In this document: positions 44,013 through 53,455 of the stretch, in pieces
Numbering within the stretch: the first letter of the stretch is position 1
Layout: the number at the start of each line of letters is the position of its first letter
NCBI GenBank assembly: GCA_033964015.1
Contig: CM066915.1
Location: forward strand, 12,857,573 to 12,921,572
DNA length: 64,000 nucleotides
From: Scolanthus callimorphus
Taxonomy: Eukaryota > Cnidaria > Anthozoa > Actiniaria > Edwardsiidae
Reading direction: 5' to 3'
Notes under the pieces: generated by a model
Database searches by the model: none
Told to the model about the DNA's origin: nothing
What the model saw: the letters and a program-made list of their open reading frames with translations, nothing else
Translations under genes and position numbers: made by a program

Positions 44013-44827
44013 AGGAAGCTAGGAATGCTGAAATGTCCAACTTTGTAGGTTAGATAATGATAATATCCAAGCCGAAATACTGCTGTAAAGAGGGGCTTAA
44101 AATCAGAATCATTGCCACAAGGGAAAATGTTGAAAGCGGGCAAATTTAGACGGAAATAAAAACGGGACACGAACAGCGCAGGAAAGAGGGTTGAAAATTG
44201 GTTCACTTGGGAGAATGACCAAAATTTAGTTATGCAGAAGTGTTTTCCAATATTATTAGAGAGTTTAAGAATCGACGGGAACGACGACGTCTCACTATAA
44301 ACTTCGTCTACTTTTTCTTCACATTTCTCAATATTAATTATCCGTTTCTAATTTTCACTTTTGCACTCAAACCTTGATAACAGCAAATTCGCATCCATTC
44401 TCAAACATATCAAACAAAAATATTACAAAATCGTCATCCACGTTTCCGCGCTTACCAGAGCGTTAAACACGACAGTTTCACGTCGCGGTTCAGGAGAAAA
44501 CAGTTGAAATGTAGATTTCTCGTTCTCGTTGCCGTTTGTCGCATCTTAAAGTCCCTAATAGCGAATGGGCTCTGAGTCAATAGCTATTGGCTTAATTGAC
44601 TCAGAGGCCATGACGGCGAGAGGAATAATTGTTTTAGTCAAAATAGTCACATTAGTAGGTCAATTTGTATAATAAACCAAAAACGCCAAACCATGGTTTT
44701 TGGTCATTTGCCTTTTTCTGGCTTTGGCAATCCGACACTTCTCGCTACTAGTAGGCTATAACTTAAAGCCTATTAGTAGCTCAACCAATTAAAACGCAGC
44801 ATTGACGATAGACCATTAGTAATATAT
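44013..44827. other. spacer downstream of the LicD-like gene
   Basis: No coding region is recognised. A short hairpin with arms CTCTGAGTCAA and TTGACTCAGAG lies at 44570-44607. Confidence 0.5.
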
Positions 44828-44879
44828 TCTCGCTGACTACCTATTATCACAACGCGAAGCTAAGTTATGGGAGATCCGC
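44828..44879 (-). repeat. Ngaro-like 3' direct repeat (distal)
   Basis: TCTCGCTGACTACCTATTAT through GGGAGATCCGC is identical to 45128-45179. In Ngaro elements the 3' end has a B1-A2-B2 layout. This copy would be B2. Confidence 0.7.
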
Positions 44880-45127
44880 GGACTGCTGTGGTAATAGGCA
44901 GGCAAACGAGAAGCTGTAAGGTTGCAGGACAACCAACACCAGGGGAGGAGGGTGGGGCGAAACGAGCTCAAAACCCGGAGCGTCCCGTCCAAGGCGCTGA
45001 CTGTGTGAAATGAAACCTCGAGGTAGGGCGTATTTAACCAAGGGCCGCAAAGCATGGTGGGAACCCCCTAGGGGTTACAAAGTTATTTTATAACACGCTT
45101 AGCGATGTTCTAATTAGTTAGTTCAGC

Positions 45128-45179
45128 TCTCGCTGACTACCTATTATCACAACGCGAAGCTAAGTTATGGGAGATCCGC
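45128..45179 (-). repeat. Ngaro-like 3' direct repeat (proximal)
   Basis: Identical to 44828-44879 and exactly 300 bp away. It would be B1, lying about 200 bp after the recombinase stop codon. Confidence 0.7.
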
Positions 45180-45386
45180 TCCCTGCTGTGCCCTATACGT
45201 TGGCTGACTAATTTCGCCTGCCAAGTAACTTACTCGACACACCCCCAAAAATCTCTCTAAATATCCCCAAACTCCTTCCAAATTACCCCAAAACTCAAAA
45301 CGATCCCTCCCCAAAACTAACGTAGGGGATATCCCACACCCAATAATCAGACATATAAACCAATCAAACTCTTTATTTTTGTAAGT

Positions 45387-46616
45387 TTAAATAGCAAGAG
45401 AAAAACTGTCCCGCTGAATGCCAACTGAGAGCTGCGGAGAAAGTTCCTCAACCAAAGATAGGAGGGCATTTACCGAAGAAACGCGCGTGTAATGCTCTGC
45501 CATGGAGGTACTACGCCATCCTATATACTGCGCTATCTGGTCCGATGTACAGCCAAGTTGCTTAAGGGTATTAGATAAGCCTACCCGAAAACTATGCGGT
45601 GTCTCACCGCCATATATCCCCGCAGCTCTGAAGTGCAAACGCAAACGCCCTGAAACCGCTGAACTAAAAAAAGGGCGTGTGGACACTCTTTTTTTATTCT
45701 CTGTGACCCTAAAGAGGAAAGACTCACTATCAAAAGGAACGTTTAAAGCTGTACAAGAAGTAATATAATAAGTGAGCCAAAACACCGGACATACTCTCTT
45801 GTCCGGAACTGATAGGAGAACAAAAGATCTAGAGACACCAGCCGAACGCAAAGATTTACCAAAAGTGAAATGAAGTAGGAAACCCTCACGATCCTTTAAA
45901 CGAAAGACCTGGCCAAAACGCAAACGACCCAAATCTGACGCTCTATCGCCAGAGAAAAAATGTGTCACAAAAAAGGTAGTATCTCTGACAAGCATATATT
46001 GTTCTAGAGGAGAAAGTTGAGAACTCCCCGCAATACGACCCCGTAAGTGTGAAACGAGCTGGCAGAACTTATCGTAAAACACAGGAATCGCCTGACGCGG
46101 TTTTACAGCGTGCTGAGCTTGCTCCTCCTTTACAAACTTAATGTAATCCTTCACCTGAGGATGCGAAGCAGGATTACAGTTATCTGTGCGACCTAATCTA
46201 TTAAAAATTGCTCTGAGTTTCCCTACATAACTGTCTACAGTGCCAGCTGCCAGGTGCTTTGGGCAGGAACAACTACTTCCCAAGCAGTCACTTTCGTGTA
46301 ATATCTGTTTTCCTTTTTTATCTTTACTAATTAGAAACATAATCAAATCATCAGCTGTAGCGGCTAATAACACCTTCGGTGGAGCCAAACGACTAAGGAA
46401 ATTGGCTAAGCTGACTTCTAAAGCATCTTTTTGCCGCTCATAGGGCTTTTCGTGGACCGTTGTTTTAAACTTTTCAAAGCGATGACTGATTGCTTGAAAA
46501 TCAATAATATCTTGACTGTCACTATTGTTGCAAACCCCTAAAGGGGTTGTAGACCCACAAACTTGACAATAGTTGGCGTCGCTATCGTTAGGATAGAGAC
46601 ACGCCTTGCATTTCAA
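45387..46616 (-). CDS. tyrosine recombinase with N-terminal zinc ribbon (Ngaro-like)
   Basis: The 409-codon frame begins with CKACLYPNDSDANYCQVCG, a four-cysteine zinc ribbon. The recombinase core has SGDRASDLGRLRF (catalytic Arg, about residue 224), ETPHSFRVGLSN (His-x-x-Arg, about 342), IGWRSTSM and AEHYTRVSS (catalytic Tyr, about 375). All key residues are present. It would integrate closed-circular element DNA. The frame lacks an ATG before the zinc ribbon. It is preceded by CACCTATTTTTCATTATAG, a splice-acceptor-like sequence ending at 46637, so the protein is probably made from a spliced RNA. Confidence 0.87.
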   Translation of the reverse strand: MKCKACLYPNDSDANYCQVCGSTTPLGVCNNSDSQDIIDFQAISHRFEKFKTTVHEKPYERQKDALEVSLANFLSRLAPPKVLLAATADDLIMFLISKDKKGKQILHESDCLGSSCSCPKHLAAGTVDSYVGKLRAIFNRLGRTDNCNPASHPQVKDYIKFVKEEQAQHAVKPRQAIPVFYDKFCQLVSHLRGRIAGSSQLSPLEQYMLVRDTTFFVTHFFSGDRASDLGRLRFGQVFRLKDREGFLLHFTFGKSLRSAGVSRSFVLLSVPDKRVCPVFWLTYYITSCTALNVPFDSESFLFRVTENKKRVSTRPFFSSAVSGRLRLHFRAAGIYGGETPHSFRVGLSNTLKQLGCTSDQIAQYIGWRSTSMAEHYTRVSSVNALLSLVEELSPQLSVGIQRDSFSLAI

Positions 46617-46666
46617 AGCAGGTTTCCAAGGGCGTGGAGTCTATAATGAAAAATAGGTGTAAACAC

Positions 46667-48805
46667 TCATGTAGTAAGGATACAACGGAAGGCCCATAAG
46701 TCCCAAGGCAAAGACGCAGGTACGAAAACAGGGGAAGCGCGAGAGGGGTAAAGAAGTGTTGACTTGGAACCCCTTTTTCCAAGGAGTAGGCTATCCACCG
46801 CAAAAGACTGTAACATAGCCCACCAATAGCGAAGCGGAAACAGCCGTGGAACTACGATAGTGAACGTAAGGTCCTGACGAAAGTCAAACAGAAACCTTAG
46901 TAGTGGACCAATGAGCACATAGGGCGGAAAAACATAGACGTTGTGCTCTCGTGAAGGGAAAGGCTGCGCGAAGACGTTAACTCCAGCTGAGAGGGGGGTT
47001 CTCCATGGCGTATAGTGGGGGAGTGGACGCCCCGAGCGATCCCTCTGACAGTTACTGTCCAAAGACATGAGATCGAAAGTGTGAGGACCAAACTTGGATT
47101 CTACCAAGACCCAGGCTTCCTTGGACAACATAGAATCGAGGCCGGAACACACCCTAGACGGGCCATCTGCGGGGTTCTCGGATGATGGGACGTGCTTCAT
47201 GGTTAGTGCGAAATTAAAGGTACGGGACAAACTTTCGATCTCTTTCAGTTCCACATTAACACAGGAGCTCTTACAGCCACCATTTTCCCAAGCGGCCTTG
47301 AGCGTGGCGCTATCCGTAGAAACGCCAACTCTTTTGTCACTGATGGCATCATGAAAAGAGTGCAAAGCACACTTCAAGGCTCTAGCCTCCAGAACATTGA
47401 TATCAGCCTCTGGGTCTAGCCAATAGTCGCGCACGGTATGTTGATGACCCTCTGAAAACAAAATCGCGCCCCACGCCCTCTTGGACGCGTCACAGCATAA
47501 CTTAATAGCGAGGTGTTTCTCTGAACGCCATGGTAAACACCCAGTCCAGTTATCGATGAATCTCCACTCCAGGATCTCTGTCTTCAACGGTCCTTCTACA
47601 TGAATAACTCGTGCATTCCTGGCAAACTTCCCAATAGCCTTGAAGATCTCTCGCGCATAAAGTCTGCATCCTGGAATTGCTAGGCTAAAAGACACCGCTT
47701 TCCCTGCGAAACGCTGTAAACTCTTAAGAGAGGTTGTATCAGACTGTAAAATCTGCTCTCGCAAAGCGATAAATTTCTGCTTTTTATCACTAGGTAGAAA
47801 GAACGCCTGGCAAATCGAGTCAGAAATAAAGCCCAAAAAACGGATGGAAGTGGTAGGCTTGAGAGAACTTTTGCCAATATTGATGTAATATCCAGCGGAG
47901 ATTAACAGGGATAGTACAATATAGAGACTTGCTTCTGCCAGTTGCTCACTAGGCTGCACCTGCTGAGAATTGAAGGGAAACAACTGGCCAACATGTCTAT
48001 CGTCAATATACTGCGAAACCGGAGCGCCAAGCGACCTTGCAGCACTGGTAATAACTAAACCCAGGTTATGGTACAAATACGCACTCGCTTTCCAACCGAA
48101 TGGTAGAGTGACAAAAACATAATAGATCCCATCCCAAGCAAAACCAAAATACTTGTAAGAGTCTGGATGTACGAAGACATGTTGGTAACCGCTCTTATCG
48201 TCACACGAAGACTGGAAATGCCCTGGCAGTACGTATCGAGGGAGATCACACAAGTGGTCTAATTTGAAAGGGAGATCTTTGATCCACAGGTTCAAAAACC
48301 TCTCGTCGTGGCACAAGCGAGGTTTTGTGGGTTCTACTGTAAGGGGAAGGACCAAATACGGTGGGGCGCACTGTCCTACACTTCCGATACGGGAAATTAC
48401 ACCTTGTTCCAGCCAATTCTTAACAGTAGAGGAAACAAAATCTTTAAACTCTTCACAAGAGACGGAATTGCTAAATAGAGCAGAGGGCGGAGTAGGAGAG
48501 TTGTAGGAGCGACCCTTAAAATTTCCACAAAATGGCCGGAAGAAATCAGTAATACGCACACCCTCTTCAATAATCTTAATAAGGTCAGCGTGTTCGCAGG
48601 CATGGTGATGGATGAGAGAACTCCAGACTTCAGGATGCCTGTGTATATTCCCCGCTTGGAAACGATCTGGATTTCTAAACCGAAGTTCCGAAACCCTAGC
48701 GAGATGAGGCTTTTTTGCAATGACTGAGATAGGAATGGTGGGGCCAACGAAGGTTATAGGTTCCCCAGCGACGTTACACCATACGTCATTTTGTCCAGAA
48801 ACCAC
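46667..48805 (-). CDS. Ngaro/DIRS-like reverse transcriptase and RNase H
   Basis: The 712-codon frame is unbroken. Motifs in order: KPRLCHDERFLNLWIKDLPF, DDKSGYQHVFVHPDSYKYFG, YYVFVTLPFGWKASAYLYH, the catalytic QYIDDRHVG near residue 267, FLGFISDS, then RNase H with CCDASKRAWGAILF near 438, DINVLEARALKCAL and VGVSTDSATLKAAW. No methionine codon occurs in frame until about residue 550. The frame starts directly after a polypyrimidine tract and AG (48806-48830). It is therefore expected to be joined to gag by splicing. It appears capable of coding for an active enzyme. Confidence 0.87.
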   Translation of the reverse strand: MVSGQNDVWCNVAGEPITFVGPTIPISVIAKKPHLARVSELRFRNPDRFQAGNIHRHPEVWSSLIHHHACEHADLIKIIEEGVRITDFFRPFCGNFKGRSYNSPTPPSALFSNSVSCEEFKDFVSSTVKNWLEQGVISRIGSVGQCAPPYLVLPLTVEPTKPRLCHDERFLNLWIKDLPFKLDHLCDLPRYVLPGHFQSSCDDKSGYQHVFVHPDSYKYFGFAWDGIYYVFVTLPFGWKASAYLYHNLGLVITSAARSLGAPVSQYIDDRHVGQLFPFNSQQVQPSEQLAEASLYIVLSLLISAGYYINIGKSSLKPTTSIRFLGFISDSICQAFFLPSDKKQKFIALREQILQSDTTSLKSLQRFAGKAVSFSLAIPGCRLYAREIFKAIGKFARNARVIHVEGPLKTEILEWRFIDNWTGCLPWRSEKHLAIKLCCDASKRAWGAILFSEGHQHTVRDYWLDPEADINVLEARALKCALHSFHDAISDKRVGVSTDSATLKAAWENGGCKSSCVNVELKEIESLSRTFNFALTMKHVPSSENPADGPSRVCSGLDSMLSKEAWVLVESKFGPHTFDLMSLDSNCQRDRSGRPLPHYTPWRTPLSAGVNVFAQPFPSREHNVYVFPPYVLIGPLLRFLFDFRQDLTFTIVVPRLFPLRYWWAMLQSFAVDSLLLGKRGSKSTLLYPSRASPVFVPASLPWDLWAFRCILTT

Positions 48806-49093
48806 CTAAGGGAAAATAAAAAATAAAAAACTTTAAACGAAAAACTGAGGGAGTGGATACGCCGCGCAAGGGAACCTAACCTACGTTGACCCCAGGAACT
48901 GGAAAATCAGTGAAGGACCTTCAGTAAGCCCCCCTAGGGTCAAATAAAAAATTACGCGCACCTAATATAGCGGAAAGATAAACACACTATGAATAGATAA
49001 CACCTTTTATTTTAGAACAAGCTTATAGACGCATTACAATCAGAGTGACGCGTTCTCTAGAAGCGACGCGTTCTAAGAGCGACGCGATCTCAC
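48806..49093 (-). other. candidate intron between gag and reverse transcriptase
   Basis: A donor-like GTGAGA follows an Asp codon near the end of gag (GTG at 49091-49093). An acceptor-like TTTTATTTTCCCTTAG ends at 48806. The interval is 288 bp, and the reading phase would be kept. The interval contains small GAACGCGTC-type repeats and stop codons in the gag frame. This is inference from sequence only. Confidence 0.5.
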
Positions 49094-49215
49094 ATCATTA
49101 TTAGAGCAATCTCTAGCGAAATGGCCATACTTTCCACATCTAAAGCACTGAGCCGCTCCACGACCTGCACGACCCCGAAAAGGCTGGTAAGGCTGGAAAT
49201 ATCCATCCATCTCCC
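49073..49215 (-). pseudogene. 3' end of Ngaro-like gag with zinc knuckle
   Basis: The frame reads REMDGYFQPYQPFRGRAGRG and then QCFRCGKYGHFARDC, a CCHC zinc knuckle typical of gag, ending NNDVRSRRS and a stop. Upstream coding is replaced by a MITE from about 49216. Confidence 0.75.
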
Positions 49216-49357
49216 TCATGGAAGGGTGTTGAAATGTGACTCCCCCCAAAAAATAAAGTATTATATTTGCATGGAAGAAATTTACCCCCCATCCCTCTTG
49301 AATTTCAAATCCCTTCCATTGGGGGGTGGATATTTTCTGGAACCACACATTTTCAAT
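49216..49357. mobile_element. about 140-bp MITE truncating the Ngaro gag
   Basis: GTTGAAATGTGACTCCCCCC on the left is an imperfect inverse of GGGGGGTGGATATTTTCTGG followed by AACCACACATTTTCAATC on the right. The right end resembles AAAATGTGTGGTTCCAGAAA at 41034. Confidence 0.55.
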
Positions 49358-50465
49358 CTCTCTTGAGATCTCATGAGTTCGATCAGGATACTCAAAACCT
49401 GCATGGCTGGGAATGGGAATGCAACTAGGAATAATATGGGAGTAGCCAGATGTTAAGATGGCTATTTACCAAAACATCAAAATAGTTCTCTTTTTTTACA
49501 AATCAGCAAAATGTCTCAAAATGTTTTTCAGGGCATGTATTTAATTACTCTAATTCACAAAAAACGCCTAGCGTGTTTAAGGATTTTCCTTTACTAACCT
49601 AGTCAATCTGTCACTAGTTTTCCTTTAGAGCCCTAGAATTTGTACTTTATTAAGGTGGCTCCACTGAGCTGATAAAATTGTCAATATCTGGTGAACAAAA
49701 CCACCAAATTTAGGTATGCAGTTTCCATCATGTTTATTTGATTAAAAACAGATTGGTTTGAGTGATAAACTGGAAAAATAAATAAAAATAACAAGAATTC
49801 ATGGTTTTTGGTTGCCACGGAAACTGCATGAGCTGGAAGCAGCAAGTAATCAACCATCATGCAGCAGCTCTATGATAAAATAAATCAATGTTTGTTCAAA
49901 ATTGTACTTAGAATGCGCTTTCTTTATACCAGCCAATTTACCATACCTTTCCATTTAAAGCCCTAAACTTGGTTCTTCAGAAATATTAAGGTGATTTTCA
50001 CCGAGCTTTTTGAACACCTATCTGACAAGTAGGACTAAAATTTTAAGTATGTGGTAGTGATGGATATATTATTTAAACAAAGCATTTTGATTTGATTTTA
50101 TAACTGGCAGGTGAAAAAATGATGAAAATAATAGGAATAAAGGTTTGGTTGCCATGGAAACCAAGTGGGCTTGAAGTGGCATTTACTCAACTATTTCACG
50201 GTAGCCCTGAGATATAAAATAAAGCAAGTTCACATGTAAAATCATGCAATATGTATAAAAATAAGCTAATTTCAGTGTATTTTAAGCCGTTGCTATGGCA
50301 ACGGATGACGTCAGGGGGCATATATAACATAATAATAGTCACGTTAGCTATGCCTGTCACGTTGCTAAGTTTGGTCAAGTTTGGACTTTAGATAGATTTT
50401 GTATATCACTTTTCCTATTCCATGTTCACCACTGTTTTGGTGCCACTCTTGTCTCCATTGGTGGT
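49358..50465. repeat. two diverged copies of a 330-bp repeat
   Basis: Segments starting at about 49617 and 49947 share the order TTTCC, AGCCCTA, ATTAAGGTG, CACCGAGC or CACTGAGC, a GGTTGCCA(C/T)GGAAAC block and TATAAAATAAA. They are clearly related but only moderately similar. No coding signal. Confidence 0.6.
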
Positions 50466-51888
50466 AATATATAGATTTAGCCACTTGCTAAAAGCGGAGC
50501 TCTCGGGTACATATTTTTCTGTTAACGAGGCAAAAAGGTTGCCATTGTACATAGGCGTAGTCTTGCGCCGTCACATCACTCGACTTGCACTTGCACCCCA
50601 TTGCCATTTTGATAGTCTGGTTGTCTGAGGTTCATCCCTTTCCGAGGCATATTCTTTTTCTCTTGTGATGACGTCATCGATGACGTCATCCCACGTGACC
50701 ATGCAGTTGCACCCCCTTTGCCACTTAGATAACTTCACCCAAGTTTGGTTGTCTGAAGTTCATCCCTTCCCTTCCTTTCTCCTGTGATGACGTCATCGAT
50801 GACGTCATACCACATGACCATACAGTTGTAACCCCCTTGCCACTAACAAAACTTCACCCAAGTTTGGTTGTCTGAGGTTTATCCCTTACTGAAATATGTT
50901 CTTTTTCTCCTATGATGACGTCATCGATGACGTCATAACACGTGACCATACAGTAGCACCCCCCTTGCCACTTAGATAACTTCACCCAAGTTTGGTTTTC
51001 TGAGGTTTATCCCTTCCTGAGATATGTTCTTTTTTTCCTTTGATGACGTCATCGATGACGTCATACCACGTGACCATACAGTTGCACCCCCCTTGCCACT
51101 AACACAACTTCACCCAAGTTTGGTGGTCTGAGGTTTATCCCTTCCTGAGATATGTGCTTTTTCTCCTATGATGACGTCACCGATGACGTCATACCACGTG
51201 ACCATACAGTAGCAACTCCCTTGCCACTTAGATAACTTCACCCAAGTTTGGTTGTCTGAGGTTTATCCCTTCCTGAGATATGATCTTTTTCTCCTATGAT
51301 GACGTCATCGATGACGTCATACCACGTGACCATACAGTTGCACCCCTCTTGCCACTTAGATAACTTCACCCAAGTTTGGTTGTCTAAGGTTCATCCCTTC
51401 CAGAGATATATTCTTTTCCTCTTTTATGACGATCATCGATGACGTCACGTCACGTGATCATGTTACAGCACCCCCCTGGTAGCACAGAGAAAATACCCCA
51501 AGTTTGGTTGTCTTAGCATGTTCCCTTGAAGAGAAATAATTTTTTTCTTAGTATACCACAGGGTTCCCATGAGTTTCCGCGTACGGCGGACGGACGGACG
51601 TACGCCGGACGGACGTACGCTATATACCTTTTATACCATATCTCAAGAATTCATATCTCAAGAAGGGAACCACCTATGGCAACCAAACTTGGACACATTC
51701 ATCTTTTGGGCGATACCATTTCAACGCCCTAATCATTTGACTTGGTGCCGTCAATAACGTAAGCAAAATGAGCGAGAAAGCCCTTGACGTTTCAAAATCA
51801 ACTCCATAGTTATGCTAGACGTTATTTCCTTAGGTATGGTGCTCCGCTTGCGCGGGCCTTCGGCCCGCGCAGGAGCTCCGCTATTATT
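50466..51888 (+). mobile_element. Helentron-like non-autonomous element 1, with CRE-palindrome array
   Basis: The left end is TAATATATAGATTTAGCCAC, with a TTTAGC...GCTAAA hairpin and then AGCGGAGCTC. The right end is GGTGCTCCGC, a perfect 9-bp-stem hairpin (GCGCGGGCC-TTC-GGCCCGCGC) and GGAGCTCCGCTA. The subterminal AGCGGAGCTC is thus inverted at the two ends. The middle holds a 128-bp tandem array. Subterminal inverted repeats, a 3' hairpin and a central tandem array describe non-autonomous Helentrons. No helicase is present, and the assignment is tentative. Confidence 0.65.
50600..51480 (+). repeat. 128-bp tandem array, each unit with a double-CRE palindrome and an E-box
   Basis: Seven units carry GATGACGTCATCGATGACGTC (starting 50667, 50786, 50914, 51042, 51170, 51298 and 51426). 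The TGACGTCATCGATGACGTCA core is a perfect palindrome containing two full CRE sites. About 5 bp later each unit has CACGTGAC. Both motifs are kept in most copies while the rest drifts. CRE sites bind CREB/ATF proteins and CACGTG binds bHLH factors in animals generally. Confidence 0.9.
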
Positions 51889-52002
51889 TTGTAGGCTTAA
51901 AATTACTTAAATTTGACCGTTTAAAAATCATAACTTTTTTGTTTGTGGGCTGATTTCGAAATTTTTTTCGCCAAAATGTTATTCACAACCAGATCTATCC
52001 AT
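51889..52002. other. spacer, no feature recognised
   Basis: AT-rich stretch between element 1 and the THAP-like exon. Confidence 0.4.
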
Positions 52003-52257
52003 TTAGGCCTTCAGATTACATGGGTAACAATGTTTTAAAAATGACCCGTCCTCCCTACTTTCACCACTGCTCCAATGGTCACTGCATATAACTTGCTTTT
52101 TCCAGTTGATGTCTTCATTCATCAGAACTTTCTTATATCCAGCTTGTAAGATAGGACTGAATGGGAGTGTATAGTATGTAACTCCTTTCGTCCGGTAACT
52201 ATTCCAACACAGAGCACTGGCGCAATTCCAGTGCCATCCCTCAGTCGCGGCCGCCAT
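52003..52257 (-). CDS. THAP-like zinc-finger first exon (minus strand)
   Basis: ATG at 52255-52257 sits in AAGATGGCGGC, the YY1-type start-codon context. The product begins MAAATEGWHWNCASALCWNS and has the C-x4-C ... C-x2-H layout of a THAP domain: CASALC, then INWKKQVICSDHW about 40 residues later. THAP domains bind DNA and occur in transcription factors and in P-element transposases. The frame runs to a stop at 52003, but a splice donor may lie before it (CATGTAATC or GTGAAAGT). Downstream exons are not found in the window. Confidence 0.5.
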   Translation of the reverse strand: MAAATEGWHWNCASALCWNSYRTKGVTYYTLPFSPILQAGYKKVLMNEDINWKKQVICSDHWSSGESREDGSFLKHCYPCNLKA

Positions 52258-52507
52258 CTTGGAAATTCCGTCCGGCAAAAGTCAAAACTAGTGCCCAGAC
52301 CCTCACGGATGAAATCGGGCAATGGCGGAGAATGGAAGTCGACTAAATTTGCTCATTCTCAGCGAAAATCTGAGTAAGGAAAAGGAAAAACCTTCTTTGA
52401 GTCTCGTTTTGGGTAAATATATAAAGCAACAAAGATTTCTCCACGAAGTGAGCAGTCGTGAAAAGATTTAAATAAGCCTCGGTGAACTGGAAGAATCCAA
52501 CTGGAAG
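52258..52507. promoter_or_regulatory. candidate bidirectional promoter between two THAP-like exons
   Basis: Only 250 bp separate two outward-facing ATG codons, each within AAGATGGCGGC. This motif at start codons is typical of TATA-less, YY1-dependent promoters. No TATA box is seen. Confidence 0.45.
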
Positions 52508-52655
52508 ATGGCGGCAAGCAAACAGCTCAAAGTCTATTGGTGTGTCAAAAAGTGTAAATCCTAAGCAGTTCTTCATATTGAAGGAAGGAAGAAATATGTC
52601 TTTTCACCGAATCCCAAATCAGAGAGTGAGAAGGAGATGGCTTCGGGCTTGCTAA
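52508..52655 (+). pseudogene. THAP-like fragment (plus strand), broken
   Basis: From ATG 52508 (GAAGATGGCGGCAAGC) the frame reads MAASKQLKVYWCVKKCKS and stops at 52562. In another frame, 52596-52655, the sequence MSFHRIPNQRVRRRWLRAC resembles the F-H-x-F/I-P ... W segment that follows the first cysteines in THAP domains. The two parts suggest a THAP-type exon broken by a small indel and a stop. Short length limits confidence. Confidence 0.4.
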
Positions 52656-52888
52656 AGAAGCCGACATCACCGACAGTATGCGTGTAATGAGTCGACACTC
52701 TCCTTCAGGCTTACCCCACCGAATTACTCGTGGGGGAAAGACTCTTTGAAAGGTTAAGAAGTAAGCTTATACACAAAATGAAGACACAAAAAATAGAATG
52801 AGATTGGAAGAAAAGTTTATTATAAAAATGATGAGATTGTGGATATTAGCTGAAGATCGGGCTCATAAAATTGTCACAGAGCACTGTT
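52656..52888. other. spacer, no feature recognised
   Basis: No gene or repeat recognised between the THAP-like fragment and element 2. Confidence 0.4.
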
Positions 52889-52969
52889 TCAAGAATAATA
52901 TATAGATTTAGGCACTGTCTAAAAGCGGAGCTCCCAGTCAATTTTATGCCATTTATAAAGCTTGGCGTC

Positions 52970-53455
52970 ATCGTTGATGTCTCTATGACGCACACATCAT
53001 TCATGAGACCACTTCGTTGCAGTCCTCTGGTGACCTAGACAATTCTACCAAATTGGTTGTCTTAGAGCCTTCCCTTCACGAGAAATACATTTTTCAAACA
53101 TAGATGACGTCATCAGTGACGTCCCATCACGTGACCATTTTGTTCCGCTCCTCTGGTGACCTAGACAATTCTACCCAAGTTTGGTTATCTTAGAGTCTTC
53201 CCTTTACCAGATATAATTTTTCGAGCAAGAATGGCGTCATCGGTGACGTCACATCACGTGACCACTTTGCTTCGATCCTCTAATGACCTAGACAATTCTA
53301 CCAAGTTTGGTTGTCTCAGAGTATTCCCTTTACGAGATATTAATTTTTCGAGCAAGGATGACGTCATCGATGACGTCACATCACGTGACCATGTTATTTT
53401 GCTCCTCTAATGATCTAGACAAGTCTACCTAAATTTGGTTGTCTTACAGCCTTCC
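52970..53455 (+). repeat. CRE/E-box tandem units of element 2, left block
   Basis: GATGACGTCATCAGTGACGTC (53104), a degraded copy near 53230 and GATGACGTCATCGATGACGTC near 53357 are each followed by CATCACGTGACC. The period is about 125-130 bp. CTAGACAATTCTACC and GTTTGGTTGTCTTA are the conserved spacers. Confidence 0.85.

Larger units (their letters stand above)
44828..49215 (-). mobile_element. Ngaro-like tyrosine-recombinase retrotransposon, 5'-truncated
   Basis: On the minus strand it carries the end of gag with a zinc knuckle, an uninterrupted reverse transcriptase/RNase H frame and an uninterrupted tyrosine recombinase frame. These are followed by two 52-bp direct repeats 300 bp apart (45128-45179 and 44828-44879). 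Direct rather than inverted 3' repeats and this gene order match the Ngaro group rather than classical DIRS. The upstream part of gag and the left repeat are missing beyond 49215, where a MITE begins. Confidence 0.78.

Noticed and set aside
50466..51888. Canonical Helitron
   Set aside because: The 3' end has a hairpin but not the CTRR terminus, and the 5' end is not TC. Only a Helentron-like assignment is offered.
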